In this document: in pieces, positions 1 through 5,781 of the stretch
Position numbering within the stretch: the stretch's first letter is position 1
How the letters are laid out: each line of letters opens with the position of its first letter
Assembly: GCA_946886185.1 (NCBI GenBank)
Contig: CAMPIC010000091.1
Location: 1 to 8,602, forward strand
From: an uncultured bacterium
GTDB lineage: Bacteria > Eisenbacteria > RBG-16-71-46 > CAIMUX01
DNA: 8,602 nucleotides
Direction of reading: 5' to 3'
Position numbers and translations under genes: made by a program
Notes under the pieces: generated by a model
Seen by the model: the letters and a program-made list of their open reading frames with translations, nothing else
Databases searched by the model: none
Told to the model about the DNA's origin: nothing

Positions 1-75
1 GTGCTAGCGTCCTGCGGTGCTGTGAAGTGCCCGTCTCGCAGGATTGCCTTGGGCTTTCAGATCACGGAGGATCGC

Positions 76-750
76 ATGTCCCTGACCTCTTCCGGGCGCA
101 TTCTGCGCCGGCTTTGGCGCGCGCCGGCCTTCGTTCTCTTCGCCGTCGCCGGCCTCGCCTCTCCCGCGCTGGGAGTCGGGACCGTGGCGCTGCAAGGATG
201 CGGCTCGGACGTCTTCGATCGCCTCGGGGACGGCTATCGATTCGGACTCGGGTTCAATTTCCTCGGCACCTACCAGGTGGCGCCGCGGTGGGACCTGCGC
301 GGCGACTTCGGCGTACGGTTCCTCGAAGGAGAGCAGATCTCGCAGTCGGACCTCGACGGAGCGCCTAATCTGCGCGCGTTTCCCGGAGAGCGAACCGACG
401 GACTGAGGATCATGCCGTTCACGTTCGATGTCGTGCGGCGCTTCGAGGAATTGTCCAAGGGGCGTTACTGGGTGCCTTACGCGGCCGCCGGCATGGGACT
501 CTACGACATGCAGGCGCGCTATCTCCCCGCCGATCCGAATGCGGGGCAGGGCGCTCCGGACGATGATCTCGTGCGCAAGGCCAACATCTTCGAGTTCGGA
601 TGGAATGCGAAGGTCGGCGTCAACATGCACCGGACTTCCGGCATCTTCGTCAATCTCGAGTCTGGGCTCCACGTGATCAACACCGAACGACGCTGGACAC
701 CGACCTACGATCTCAGCCTCGGAGTAGGAACGATCCTTCCCGTTCGCTGA
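76..750 (+). CDS. Outer-membrane beta-barrel-like protein with signal peptide
   Basis: A 224-residue protein that I can place only by general shape. The ATG at 76 is chosen because GGAGG (66-70) sits five bases before it; the frame is open back to the window edge, but upstream starts have no such site and would bury the signal peptide. Residues 1-33 are a signal peptide: basic start (R8, R11, R12, R15), hydrophobic core about 17-28, and a likely cut after A-L-G at 31-33. The mature part has alternating hydrophobic/polar strands rich in aromatic and glycine residues (for example around 53-64, 74-82, 112-122, 131-141, 171-183 and 188-199) and ends in a strand around 211-221, as in small 8-stranded outer-membrane barrels of the OmpA/OmpW-like type. 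Two cysteines are absent from the strands except C42 near the mature N-terminus. It heads a same-strand run with the SpoIID gene. Exact family, ligand and role are unknown. Confidence 0.75.
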   Translation: MSLTSSGRILRRLWRAPAFVLFAVAGLASPALGVGTVALQGCGSDVFDRLGDGYRFGLGFNFLGTYQVAPRWDLRGDFGVRFLEGEQISQSDLDGAPNLRAFPGERTDGLRIMPFTFDVVRRFEELSKGRYWVPYAAAGMGLYDMQARYLPADPNAGQGAPDDDLVRKANIFEFGWNAKVGVNMHRTSGIFVNLESGLHVINTERRWTPTYDLSLGVGTILPVR

Positions 751-774
751 TTCCTCGGTCCAGGACCGGAGGAA
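751..774 (+). promoter_or_regulatory. Hairpin covering the ribosome binding site of the SpoIID gene
   Basis: TTCCTC (751-756) pairs with GAGGAA (769-774), and GGTC (757-760) pairs with GACC (764-767). One G (768) bulges and the loop is CAG (761-763). The right arm contains the only good Shine-Dalgarno sequence (GGAGGAA, 768-774) for the start at 786. The hairpin begins directly after the TGA (748-750) of the upstream gene, so a ribosome finishing that gene would open it. This layout suggests translational coupling. No T-run follows, so it is not a standard terminator. The pairing is seen; the regulatory role is inferred. Confidence 0.5.
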
Positions 775-785
775 CCGACCGGCGC

Positions 786-2048
786 ATGACGTTTGCAGGC
801 CTCGACTCGATCCGGCGACCGCGCACCTGGTGGATTTCGCTCGCCGTGGCGTTGTTCGTCCCCGCCCTGGCGGGCAGCGCTCCGATTCCTCTCATACGCG
901 TCGGCCTCCTGCTCGGCGTGCCGGAGGTCGAGATCGGATCGGACGGGGAGTGGGCGGTCGGGATCCTGCACTCCGGCCTCGCTCCGACGCGCGCCGATCA
1001 ACCGTGGCGCTTCACCTCGCGCGGCGAGGGAATCCAGGTGTGGGATCCCTCGGGGCAGATGCGGGCGAATGTCCCCGACACGCTCTTCGCCTTTCCCACC
1101 CGTCCCGATTCGCACCTCGAGGTGGATGGTCGCGGCTATCGGGGGGAGCTGCTGTTGTTCTCGAACGGCGACGGCATCGTGGTGGTCAACGTGATCGACC
1201 TCGAGTCGTACATCGCGGGGGTAGTCCCGCTCGAGATCGGGGCGCAACCTCCCGCTCGTGTCGAGGCGATCAAAGCCCAGGCTGTGGCGGCACGCAGCTA
1301 CACCCTCGCCATGCTGCGGCGCTGGGCGGCGCGCGGATTCGATCTGCTCGCGACGGTGGAAGACCAAGCGTACGGAGGCGTCGACACGGAGGTCGACTGG
1401 TGCACTCAGGCCACACAAGCGACGCGCGGCGTGGTCGCGGTCGAGGGCAGCGGTCGCCCGATCGTCTCCTATTACTCCTCCACGTGCGGCGGCCACAGCG
1501 CCACGCCGTCCGAAGTCTGGACGCGCGCCGGCGCGGACGCTCCCTATTTACAGGGAGTGCGCTGCAAGACCGATCGAGTTTCCGACTCGTTCTGCGCCAT
1601 CTCTCCGCGGTACACCTGGAACGAAGTGTGGGAGGGCGACGCATTCGAGGAGATGCTCGACCGCACCCTCTCCAAGCAGATCACGAGCTGGGACCGGCAG
1701 AAGTATGGGCGGCTCCGCTCGATGGAGATCGCGGCTCGCACTCCTTCCAAACGGGTGGGCCGGCTGGTCCTGGAGTTCGATCACGGCACGGTGGAGCTGG
1801 GAGGGGATCCGATTCGTTGGGCGATCCGCCGGCCCAATGGAGAGCCGTTGCGCAGCGCGATGCTCACGAAAGTCGCGCTCGATCGAGAGGGAGACCGGGT
1901 GCAACGAGTCGGCATCGAAGGGCGCGGGTTCGGGCACGGAATCGGTCTCTGCCAGTTCGGGGCGATGGGAATGTCGGAGCGCGGATACGACTATCGGGAC
2001 ATCCTGCGCTTCTATTACCGGGGCACGAACGTCCTGCGGTTCTATTGA
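786..2048 (+). CDS. SpoIID/LytB domain protein, exported peptidoglycan lytic transglycosylase
   Basis: A 420-residue exported protein of the SpoIID/LytB family. Known members cut the MurNAc-GlcNAc bond of peptidoglycan strands stripped of stem peptides. Residues 1-32 form a signal peptide (basic start, hydrophobic core 15-29, small residues at 29-32). The SpoIID domain covers about 130-420. It opens with the family block around 139-175 (LESYIAGVVPLE, then EAIKAQAVAARSYTLA); E150 fits the catalytic glutamate of SpoIID. The STCGGHS motif follows at 232-238 (C234, H237), with further cysteines C260 and C270 that could form a metal site or disulfide. The domain closes with GRGFGHGIGLCQFGAMG at 379-395 and a C-terminal FYYRGT segment. 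Residues about 33-130 are a family-typical N-terminal region. ATG 786 is the only sensible start; its GGAGG lies 13 bases upstream, a long spacing, within a hairpin. SpoIID homologues in non-sporulating Gram-negatives are well known, so this does not imply sporulation. Confidence 0.9.
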   Translation: MTFAGLDSIRRPRTWWISLAVALFVPALAGSAPIPLIRVGLLLGVPEVEIGSDGEWAVGILHSGLAPTRADQPWRFTSRGEGIQVWDPSGQMRANVPDTLFAFPTRPDSHLEVDGRGYRGELLLFSNGDGIVVVNVIDLESYIAGVVPLEIGAQPPARVEAIKAQAVAARSYTLAMLRRWAARGFDLLATVEDQAYGGVDTEVDWCTQATQATRGVVAVEGSGRPIVSYYSSTCGGHSATPSEVWTRAGADAPYLQGVRCKTDRVSDSFCAISPRYTWNEVWEGDAFEEMLDRTLSKQITSWDRQKYGRLRSMEIAARTPSKRVGRLVLEFDHGTVELGGDPIRWAIRRPNGEPLRSAMLTKVALDREGDRVQRVGIEGRGFGHGIGLCQFGAMGMSERGYDYRDILRFYYRGTNVLRFY

Positions 2049-2091
2049 GGGCTGCGCCGCCACGAGCGCGCGCGCCGGAAGGGGGACAGTA

Positions 2092-3663
2092 GTGGCGACC
2101 GCGAAGAAGAGTTCGGGGGCGTATCACGTCCGGAGCGGTCCCTCGCCGTGGGTCCTCGGATTCGAAGGGCGCAGCTTTCCCGCAGCGCTCGGCGGGGCGA
2201 TCCGCGCGGGGCAGGTGAGCGGGCTCATGCTGTTTCGAGACAATCTCGGAAACTCGGTCGAGGAAGCTCGAGCCCTGCGCGACGAGATCGCGGCGTATGT
2301 GCCCTCCGGGGCGCCCTTTCTGTTTCTCTGCGACGAGGAAGGCGGCCTGATCCATCCGACCGCGGGGATGCGCGACTCCCACGGGACTCCCTGGCCCGCG
2401 GTTCCGACTCCAGGAGCGCTCGGACGCCTGGGGCGGGCCGCCGACGTTCGATTCGTGGGATCGGTCCTGGGCGAGCGGCTGCGCCAGCTCGGCATTCATG
2501 TCGATCTCGCCCCGCTGCTCGACCTCGATACGCATCCGGAGAATGGAGTGATCGGGACGCGTTCCTATGGAAGCGATCCGGAACGCGTCGCGATCCTCGG
2601 CTGGGCGTTCACACGCGGGCTGGCCGCCACCCGCACGGTCGGCTGCTTCAAGCACTATCCGGGACACGGGGGCACGACCCAGGATAGTCATCGCACGCTC
2701 CCGATCATGGAGCCACGCCAGCGCGCGCTCCACGAGAAGCCGTTCGTCGAGTGCTTGCGCCGTCCCGCGAGCGACCCTTCCTGGCTCATGACCGCGCATG
2801 TGGATTGGGGCGACGGGCTGCCTGCATCGTTGAGCAGAGCGGTCATCTCCCGTGTGACGCGCAAGACCAAGGATCACCTGGTGATCACCGATTCGCTCGA
2901 CATGGGCGCGGTTTCCCTCAAGGACGGGGCGGGAGAGCAGGCGTTGCTCGCGCACAACGACGTGCTGCTGGTCGCGAGAGACTGGCGCGCGGGACTTCAT
3001 TCGATTGCCTCGGTGGAACAGCGGCTCGACCGCGAACCGGCCTTGCTCGCCGCGATGGTGCGCGCTCGGAGCAGGATCCGCGATTCCTGGAGCACGACCT
3101 CGCGCCGCCGCCGCGGAGGAGATCTCACTCCTGCGCAAATCGCTCAGGTCGAGAAAGAGCTGGCGCGCCTTCATCGTGTCTCGGTGGAGCTGCGAGGAGA
3201 TCCGGGGTCTCTTCCTAAGGGGCCCTGGATCTGGATCTTGCCGATGGGGCTCGCGCCGTATACCGAGCTGAGAGGCTGGAATCCGCCCGCGGGGAAGCGT
3301 CGCCACTGCGCGGAAATCGCCTGGATTCCGGAAGAGGACGGAGGGTGGACCGAGTTCGCCCGGCGGCTGGCGAGCGATCCGCGGCCCAAACTGCTGGGCA
3401 CGCTCTTTCGCGGGGCGCCGCATGCGGCGGTCGCCTCCCGGTGGAGCGCGCTGTTGGATCTGCCCGGACTGGAGGTGATCGCGCATCTCCTGGACTCGCT
3501 CTGGCCGACGACGGCCCAGCTCGAAGCGATTTCGGGCCGGCCCCGCGTCGCGCTCGCTTCCGGTCCGCATCGCGAGAGCCTGACCGGATTGGCGGAGGCG
3601 CTCGATCTCACGCAGCGCGCTTGGGTTTCGCGAGACGGATCCCAGTTCCCGGTTGACAGCTGA
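2092..3663 (+). CDS. nagZ: Glycoside hydrolase family 3, NagZ-type beta-N-acetylglucosaminidase with extra C-terminal domain
   Basis: A 523-residue enzyme without a signal peptide, so probably cytoplasmic. The family removes terminal GlcNAc from peptidoglycan fragments such as GlcNAc-anhydroMurNAc peptides. The GTG start at 2092 is preceded by GGGGGA (2081-2086). The TIM-barrel GH3 domain spans about 15-320. Visible landmarks: DEEGG at 81-85 (D81 fits the GlcNAc-binding Asp), VIGTRSYGSDP with R157, the NagZ block KHYPGHGGTTQDSH at 187-200 whose D198 and H200 match the acid/base dyad, and ITDSLDM at 265-271 with the nucleophile D267. The Arg usual after EGG is replaced by L86. Residues about 335-523 form a second domain of alpha/beta character, as in two-domain NagZ enzymes of the YbbD type rather than the short E. 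coli NagZ; its role is unclear. It lies 43 bases after the SpoIID gene and may share its transcript. Family assignment is firm; the exact substrate is inferred. Confidence 0.9.
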   Translation: MATAKKSSGAYHVRSGPSPWVLGFEGRSFPAALGGAIRAGQVSGLMLFRDNLGNSVEEARALRDEIAAYVPSGAPFLFLCDEEGGLIHPTAGMRDSHGTPWPAVPTPGALGRLGRAADVRFVGSVLGERLRQLGIHVDLAPLLDLDTHPENGVIGTRSYGSDPERVAILGWAFTRGLAATRTVGCFKHYPGHGGTTQDSHRTLPIMEPRQRALHEKPFVECLRRPASDPSWLMTAHVDWGDGLPASLSRAVISRVTRKTKDHLVITDSLDMGAVSLKDGAGEQALLAHNDVLLVARDWRAGLHSIASVEQRLDREPALLAAMVRARSRIRDSWSTTSRRRRGGDLTPAQIAQVEKELARLHRVSVELRGDPGSLPKGPWIWILPMGLAPYTELRGWNPPAGKRRHCAEIAWIPEEDGGWTEFARRLASDPRPKLLGTLFRGAPHAAVASRWSALLDLPGLEVIAHLLDSLWPTTAQLEAISGRPRVALASGPHRESLTGLAEALDLTQRAWVSRDGSQFPVDS

Positions 3664-3682
3664 GCGGGCCTTGCGATTGAAT
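3653..3682 (+). promoter_or_regulatory. Probable sigma-70-type promoter for tRNA-Asp
   Basis: A perfect -35 box TTGACA lies at 3653-3658, over the last codons of the GH3 gene. A plausible -10 box TTGAAT (4 of 6 consensus bases) lies at 3677-3682 after an 18-base spacer. Transcription would start near 3689-3691, giving a leader of about ten bases before the tRNA at 3700. The match and position fit a tRNA promoter, but the -10 box is not ideal and promoter consensus in this lineage is unknown. Confidence 0.5.
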
Positions 3683-3699
3683 ACCGGTCTGCCTCGTGC

Positions 3700-3777
3700 G
3701 GGGCCGTAGTTCAGTTTGGTTAGAACGCTGGCCTGTCAAGCCAGAGGTCGCGGGTTCGAGCCCCGTCGGCCCCGCCA
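3700..3777 (+). tRNA. tRNA-Asp (anticodon GTC)
   Basis: A complete 78-base cloverleaf. The acceptor stem pairs GGGGCCG (3700-3706) with CGGCCCC (3767-3773); the discriminator is G3774 and the CCA end (3775-3777) is encoded. The D arm has the stem GTTC/GAAC. The anticodon stem pairs CTGGC (3728-3732) with GCCAG (3740-3744) around the loop CTGTCAA, placing the anticodon GTC at 3735-3737, which reads the Asp codons GAC and GAT. The T arm pairs 3750-3754 with 3762-3766 around TTCGAGC. The discriminator G and the G-U-C anticodon fit Asp identity. It stands alone between the GH3 gene and phnD, with its own probable promoter. No second copy of its 3' end and no integrase is present, so there is no sign that it serves as an integration site. 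Confidence 0.98.
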
Positions 3778-3838
3778 TTTTCCTCGCCCTCGGGACCTTC
3801 CGGGGGCGTCCGCCGTCCCCGCACAGAGCAGGAGAACG

Positions 3839-4903
3839 ATGAGCGAGATCCCGCCTCGATGGATCCTTCGAGCGAGTCGCGCTCGAAAGCGGAACGACAC
3901 TCCCTCTGCGCGTGCCGGCGGTCCGCTCCCGGCGCTCCTCCTCGCCTTGCTCCTCGGGTTGAGCGCGTGCCAATCCTCCGATGTCGAGGTCGGAGACGAA
4001 GAGCGTCCCTTCACGATGTACTTCGTCCCTTCGGTCGACGCGCAAGGGATCGCCGTGAGCGCGGACAAGGTCACCCGGTATCTCGAATACGCGATGTCCC
4101 AAAAGCTATCCGGGGGAGCGCGCCCCTTCTACATCGAGAGCGCGATTCCGACGAGCTACATCGCGGTGGTGGAGGCGTTCGGCTCCAACATGGCCGACTT
4201 CGCGGCGCTCACCGCCTTCAGCTACATCCTCGCTCGCGACATCAAGGGCTATCCCGTGGAGGCGTTCCTCGGCGTGGTGCGCGGGAAGGACCAGCGCACC
4301 TATCGCGGCCAGATCATCACCCACGTCGATTCGGGTATCGACGAACTCGAGCAGCTCCAGGGGAAGAAGTTCGCCTTCACCGATCCTGCTTCCACCGCCG
4401 GATTCGTCATGCCTTCGAAGCTGTTCCGTGATCTCGGCATCGAGCTCGGCGAGCATGTCTTCGGCAGCAAGCACGACGTGGTCGTCACCATGGTGTATCA
4501 GCGTCAGGTGGATGCGGGGGCCTGCTATTACAGCCCGCCGGAGACCACGGTGACGGCGCAAGGGGACACCGCCATCCGCATCCGCGACGCGCGCGAGAAA
4601 GTTTTGACGCAGTTTCCCGATGTCGAAGAGAAAGTGAAGATCCTCGCGCTCACCGAGGCGATCCCCAACGATCCGTGGGTCATTCGCAGCAATCTGTTCG
4701 ACGATCCCGCGCGTCAGCGGGCCTTCGTCGATGCGCTCGTCGCCTCTCTCCTCGAGTATGCCGCCACCGAAGAGGGAAAGGCCGCTCTGGAGGAGCTGTA
4801 CGCGATCTCCGGCCTGGCGCGTATCGAGGATTCCACGTTCGACCCGCTGCGTGAAGCAATCGGCAGCTCCGGAGTCGAGCTGGAGAAACTACTGGGCCAG
4901 TAA
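3839..4903 (+). CDS. phnD: Phosphate/phosphite/phosphonate ABC transporter, substrate-binding lipoprotein (PhnD family)
   Basis: A 354-residue solute-binding protein. ATG 3839 follows GCAGGAG at proper spacing. The N-terminus is long and basic (R7, R11, R14, R16, K17, R18), then a hydrophobic stretch 30-42 and the lipobox L-S-A-C with C44 as the lipidation site, so the protein is membrane-anchored outside the cytoplasm. The mature part is a two-lobed PhnD-type fold: FVPSVDAQG near 62-70, a first-lobe stretch SNMADFAALTAFSYI (116-130), the hinge region FTDPASTAGFVMPSKLFRDLGI (180-201, with the D-P-x-S-x-x-G anion-binding pattern), SKHDVVVTMVYQRQVDAGAC (210-229) and TEAIPNDPWVIR (272-283). These blocks are typical of binders of phosphate-like oxyanions. 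It is the first gene of a D-C-E importer, 19 bases ahead of phnC. The true ligand (phosphate, phosphite or a phosphonate) cannot be read from the sequence, and no catabolic gene is nearby. Family very likely, substrate open. Confidence 0.88.
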   Translation: MSEIPPRWILRASRARKRNDTPSARAGGPLPALLLALLLGLSACQSSDVEVGDEERPFTMYFVPSVDAQGIAVSADKVTRYLEYAMSQKLSGGARPFYIESAIPTSYIAVVEAFGSNMADFAALTAFSYILARDIKGYPVEAFLGVVRGKDQRTYRGQIITHVDSGIDELEQLQGKKFAFTDPASTAGFVMPSKLFRDLGIELGEHVFGSKHDVVVTMVYQRQVDAGACYYSPPETTVTAQGDTAIRIRDAREKVLTQFPDVEEKVKILALTEAIPNDPWVIRSNLFDDPARQRAFVDALVASLLEYAATEEGKAALEELYAISGLARIEDSTFDPLREAIGSSGVELEKLLGQ

Positions 4904-4922
4904 GGGCCCGGACTCTTCGCCT

Positions 4923-5693
4923 ATGAGCAGCCCACTCCTCGAGATCCGGGGCCTCGAGAAAATCTACGACAACGGCGTCCATGCGCTGAGGAACGTGTCG
5001 TTCGCGGTCGAGCGCGGCGAGTTCCTGGTCGTGATCGGGCTCTCCGGCTCCGGGAAGTCGACCCTCCTGCGCTGCATCAATCGGCTCGTGGAACCGACAT
5101 CGGGCTCGATTCTCTTTCAAGGACTCGATCTCACCCTGCTGGATGCGCGCGCCTTGCGCCAGGCTCGGCGCGAGATCGGGATGATCTTTCAGCAGTTCAA
5201 TCTGGTGAAGCGCAAGTCGGTGCTGACGAACGTCCTCACGGGACGGCTGGCCGAGACGCCCACGTGGGTGAGCCTGACGGGGCGCTTCTCCTCCGCGGAC
5301 CGCGAGCGCGCGCTCCATTGCCTCGACCTGGTCGGGCTGCGGGCAGCGGCAGACCAGCGGGCCGACCAGTTGAGCGGGGGGCAGCAGCAGCGCGTCGCGA
5401 TCGCGCGCACGTTGCTGCAGGATCCGCAAATCCTGCTCGCGGACGAACCGGTGGCCAGCCTTGATCCAGCGACTTCGCACTCCGTGATGCGCTATCTGGC
5501 GGACGCGAATCAGAAGATGGGCAAGACGATCCTGTGCAACTTGCACTTCCTCTCTTTGGTGCGCGCCTATGCGACGCGCGTGATCGCTCTCAAAGCGGGC
5601 GAGCTGGTGTTCGAGGGAAGACCCGATCAAATCGACGAGGGCTGGTTCCGCCGGATCTATGGCGAGGATGCCCGGGAAGTGCGCATCGACTGA
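4923..5693 (+). CDS. phnC: Phosphonate/phosphate-type ABC transporter ATPase (PhnC family)
   Basis: A 256-residue ABC ATPase, the normal length for PhnC; it powers the importer at the inner face of the membrane. All nucleotide-binding motifs are intact: Walker A GLSGSGKST (39-47, K45), Q-loop MIFQQFNLV (Q90/Q91), signature LSGGQQQRVAIAR (150-162), Walker B ILLADEP (170-176) with catalytic E175, D-loop ASLDP (178-182) and switch histidine H208 in NLHFL. The segment FNLVKRKSVLTNVLTGRL (92-109) is characteristic of PhnC rather than of general ABC ATPases. The start ATG 4923 has no strong Shine-Dalgarno sequence in the 19-base gap after phnD, which suggests translational coupling to phnD. The gene ends in E-V-R-I-D-stop; a near-copy of this 3' end recurs 80 bases downstream, just before phnE. 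Confidence 0.92.
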   Translation: MSSPLLEIRGLEKIYDNGVHALRNVSFAVERGEFLVVIGLSGSGKSTLLRCINRLVEPTSGSILFQGLDLTLLDARALRQARREIGMIFQQFNLVKRKSVLTNVLTGRLAETPTWVSLTGRFSSADRERALHCLDLVGLRAAADQRADQLSGGQQQRVAIARTLLQDPQILLADEPVASLDPATSHSVMRYLADANQKMGKTILCNLHFLSLVRAYATRVIALKAGELVFEGRPDQIDEGWFRRIYGEDAREVRID

Positions 5694-5773
5694 CACACAC
5701 CTCGCCGGACGTACATACCGCCGGACATACATATCGACGGAGATAGTCCTCGATGGAAGTGCACATCGATTGA
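5675..5773 (+). repeat. Direct repeat: phnC 3' end echoed 80 bases downstream
   Basis: The last 19 bases of phnC (5675-5693) reappear at 5755-5773 with 17 of 19 identical; both differences are transitions. Copy 1 reads EVRID-stop, and copy 2 in the matching phase reads EVHID-stop. The 80-base offset is not a multiple of three, so copy 2 is out of the phnC frame. Its TGA (5771-5773) runs into the Shine-Dalgarno sequence of phnE (TGAGGAG). This looks like a partial duplication that pushed phnC and phnE apart; the original junction may have been the tight one now seen at copy 2. Confidence 0.65.
5703..5750 (+). repeat. About three tandem 16-base units between phnC and phnE
   Basis: Three units in perfect 16-base phase: 5703-5718 (CGCCGGACGTACATAC), 5719-5734 (14 of 16 identical to the first) and 5735-5750 (10 of 16 identical to the second, decayed at its 3' half). 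They lie in the only sizeable gap of the transporter operon, between the two copies of the phnC tail. Possible readings are a chance slippage expansion, or a repeated protein-binding site. Nothing in the sequence decides between them. Confidence 0.6.
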
Positions 5774-5781
5774 GGAGCGAG

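Noticed and set aside
1864..3570. Long minus-strand reading frame (568 codons) opposite the SpoIID and GH3 genes
   Set aside because: Composition-driven shadow of GC-rich coding DNA: no recognisable domain, Arg/Pro/His-rich, and it spans the junction of two well-supported genes on the other strand.
3700..3777. tRNA-Asp as an attachment site for an integrated element
   Set aside because: No integrase, no repeated copy of the tRNA 3' end, and no change in gene type or base composition downstream.
3608..4102. Minus-strand reading frame of 164 codons containing GPTGLEPATSGLTGQRSNQTELRP
   Set aside because: This peptide is the translated antisense of the tRNA gene and recurs in databases as a false hypothetical protein. 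It crosses the tRNA, the promoter and the phnD start, so it is not a gene.
5659..5781. Earlier start for phnE at ATG 5659, overlapping phnC
   Set aside because: It would translate the repeat region in a frame without membrane-protein character, while ATG 5782 has a good GAGGAG site and begins a normal amphipathic N-terminus.
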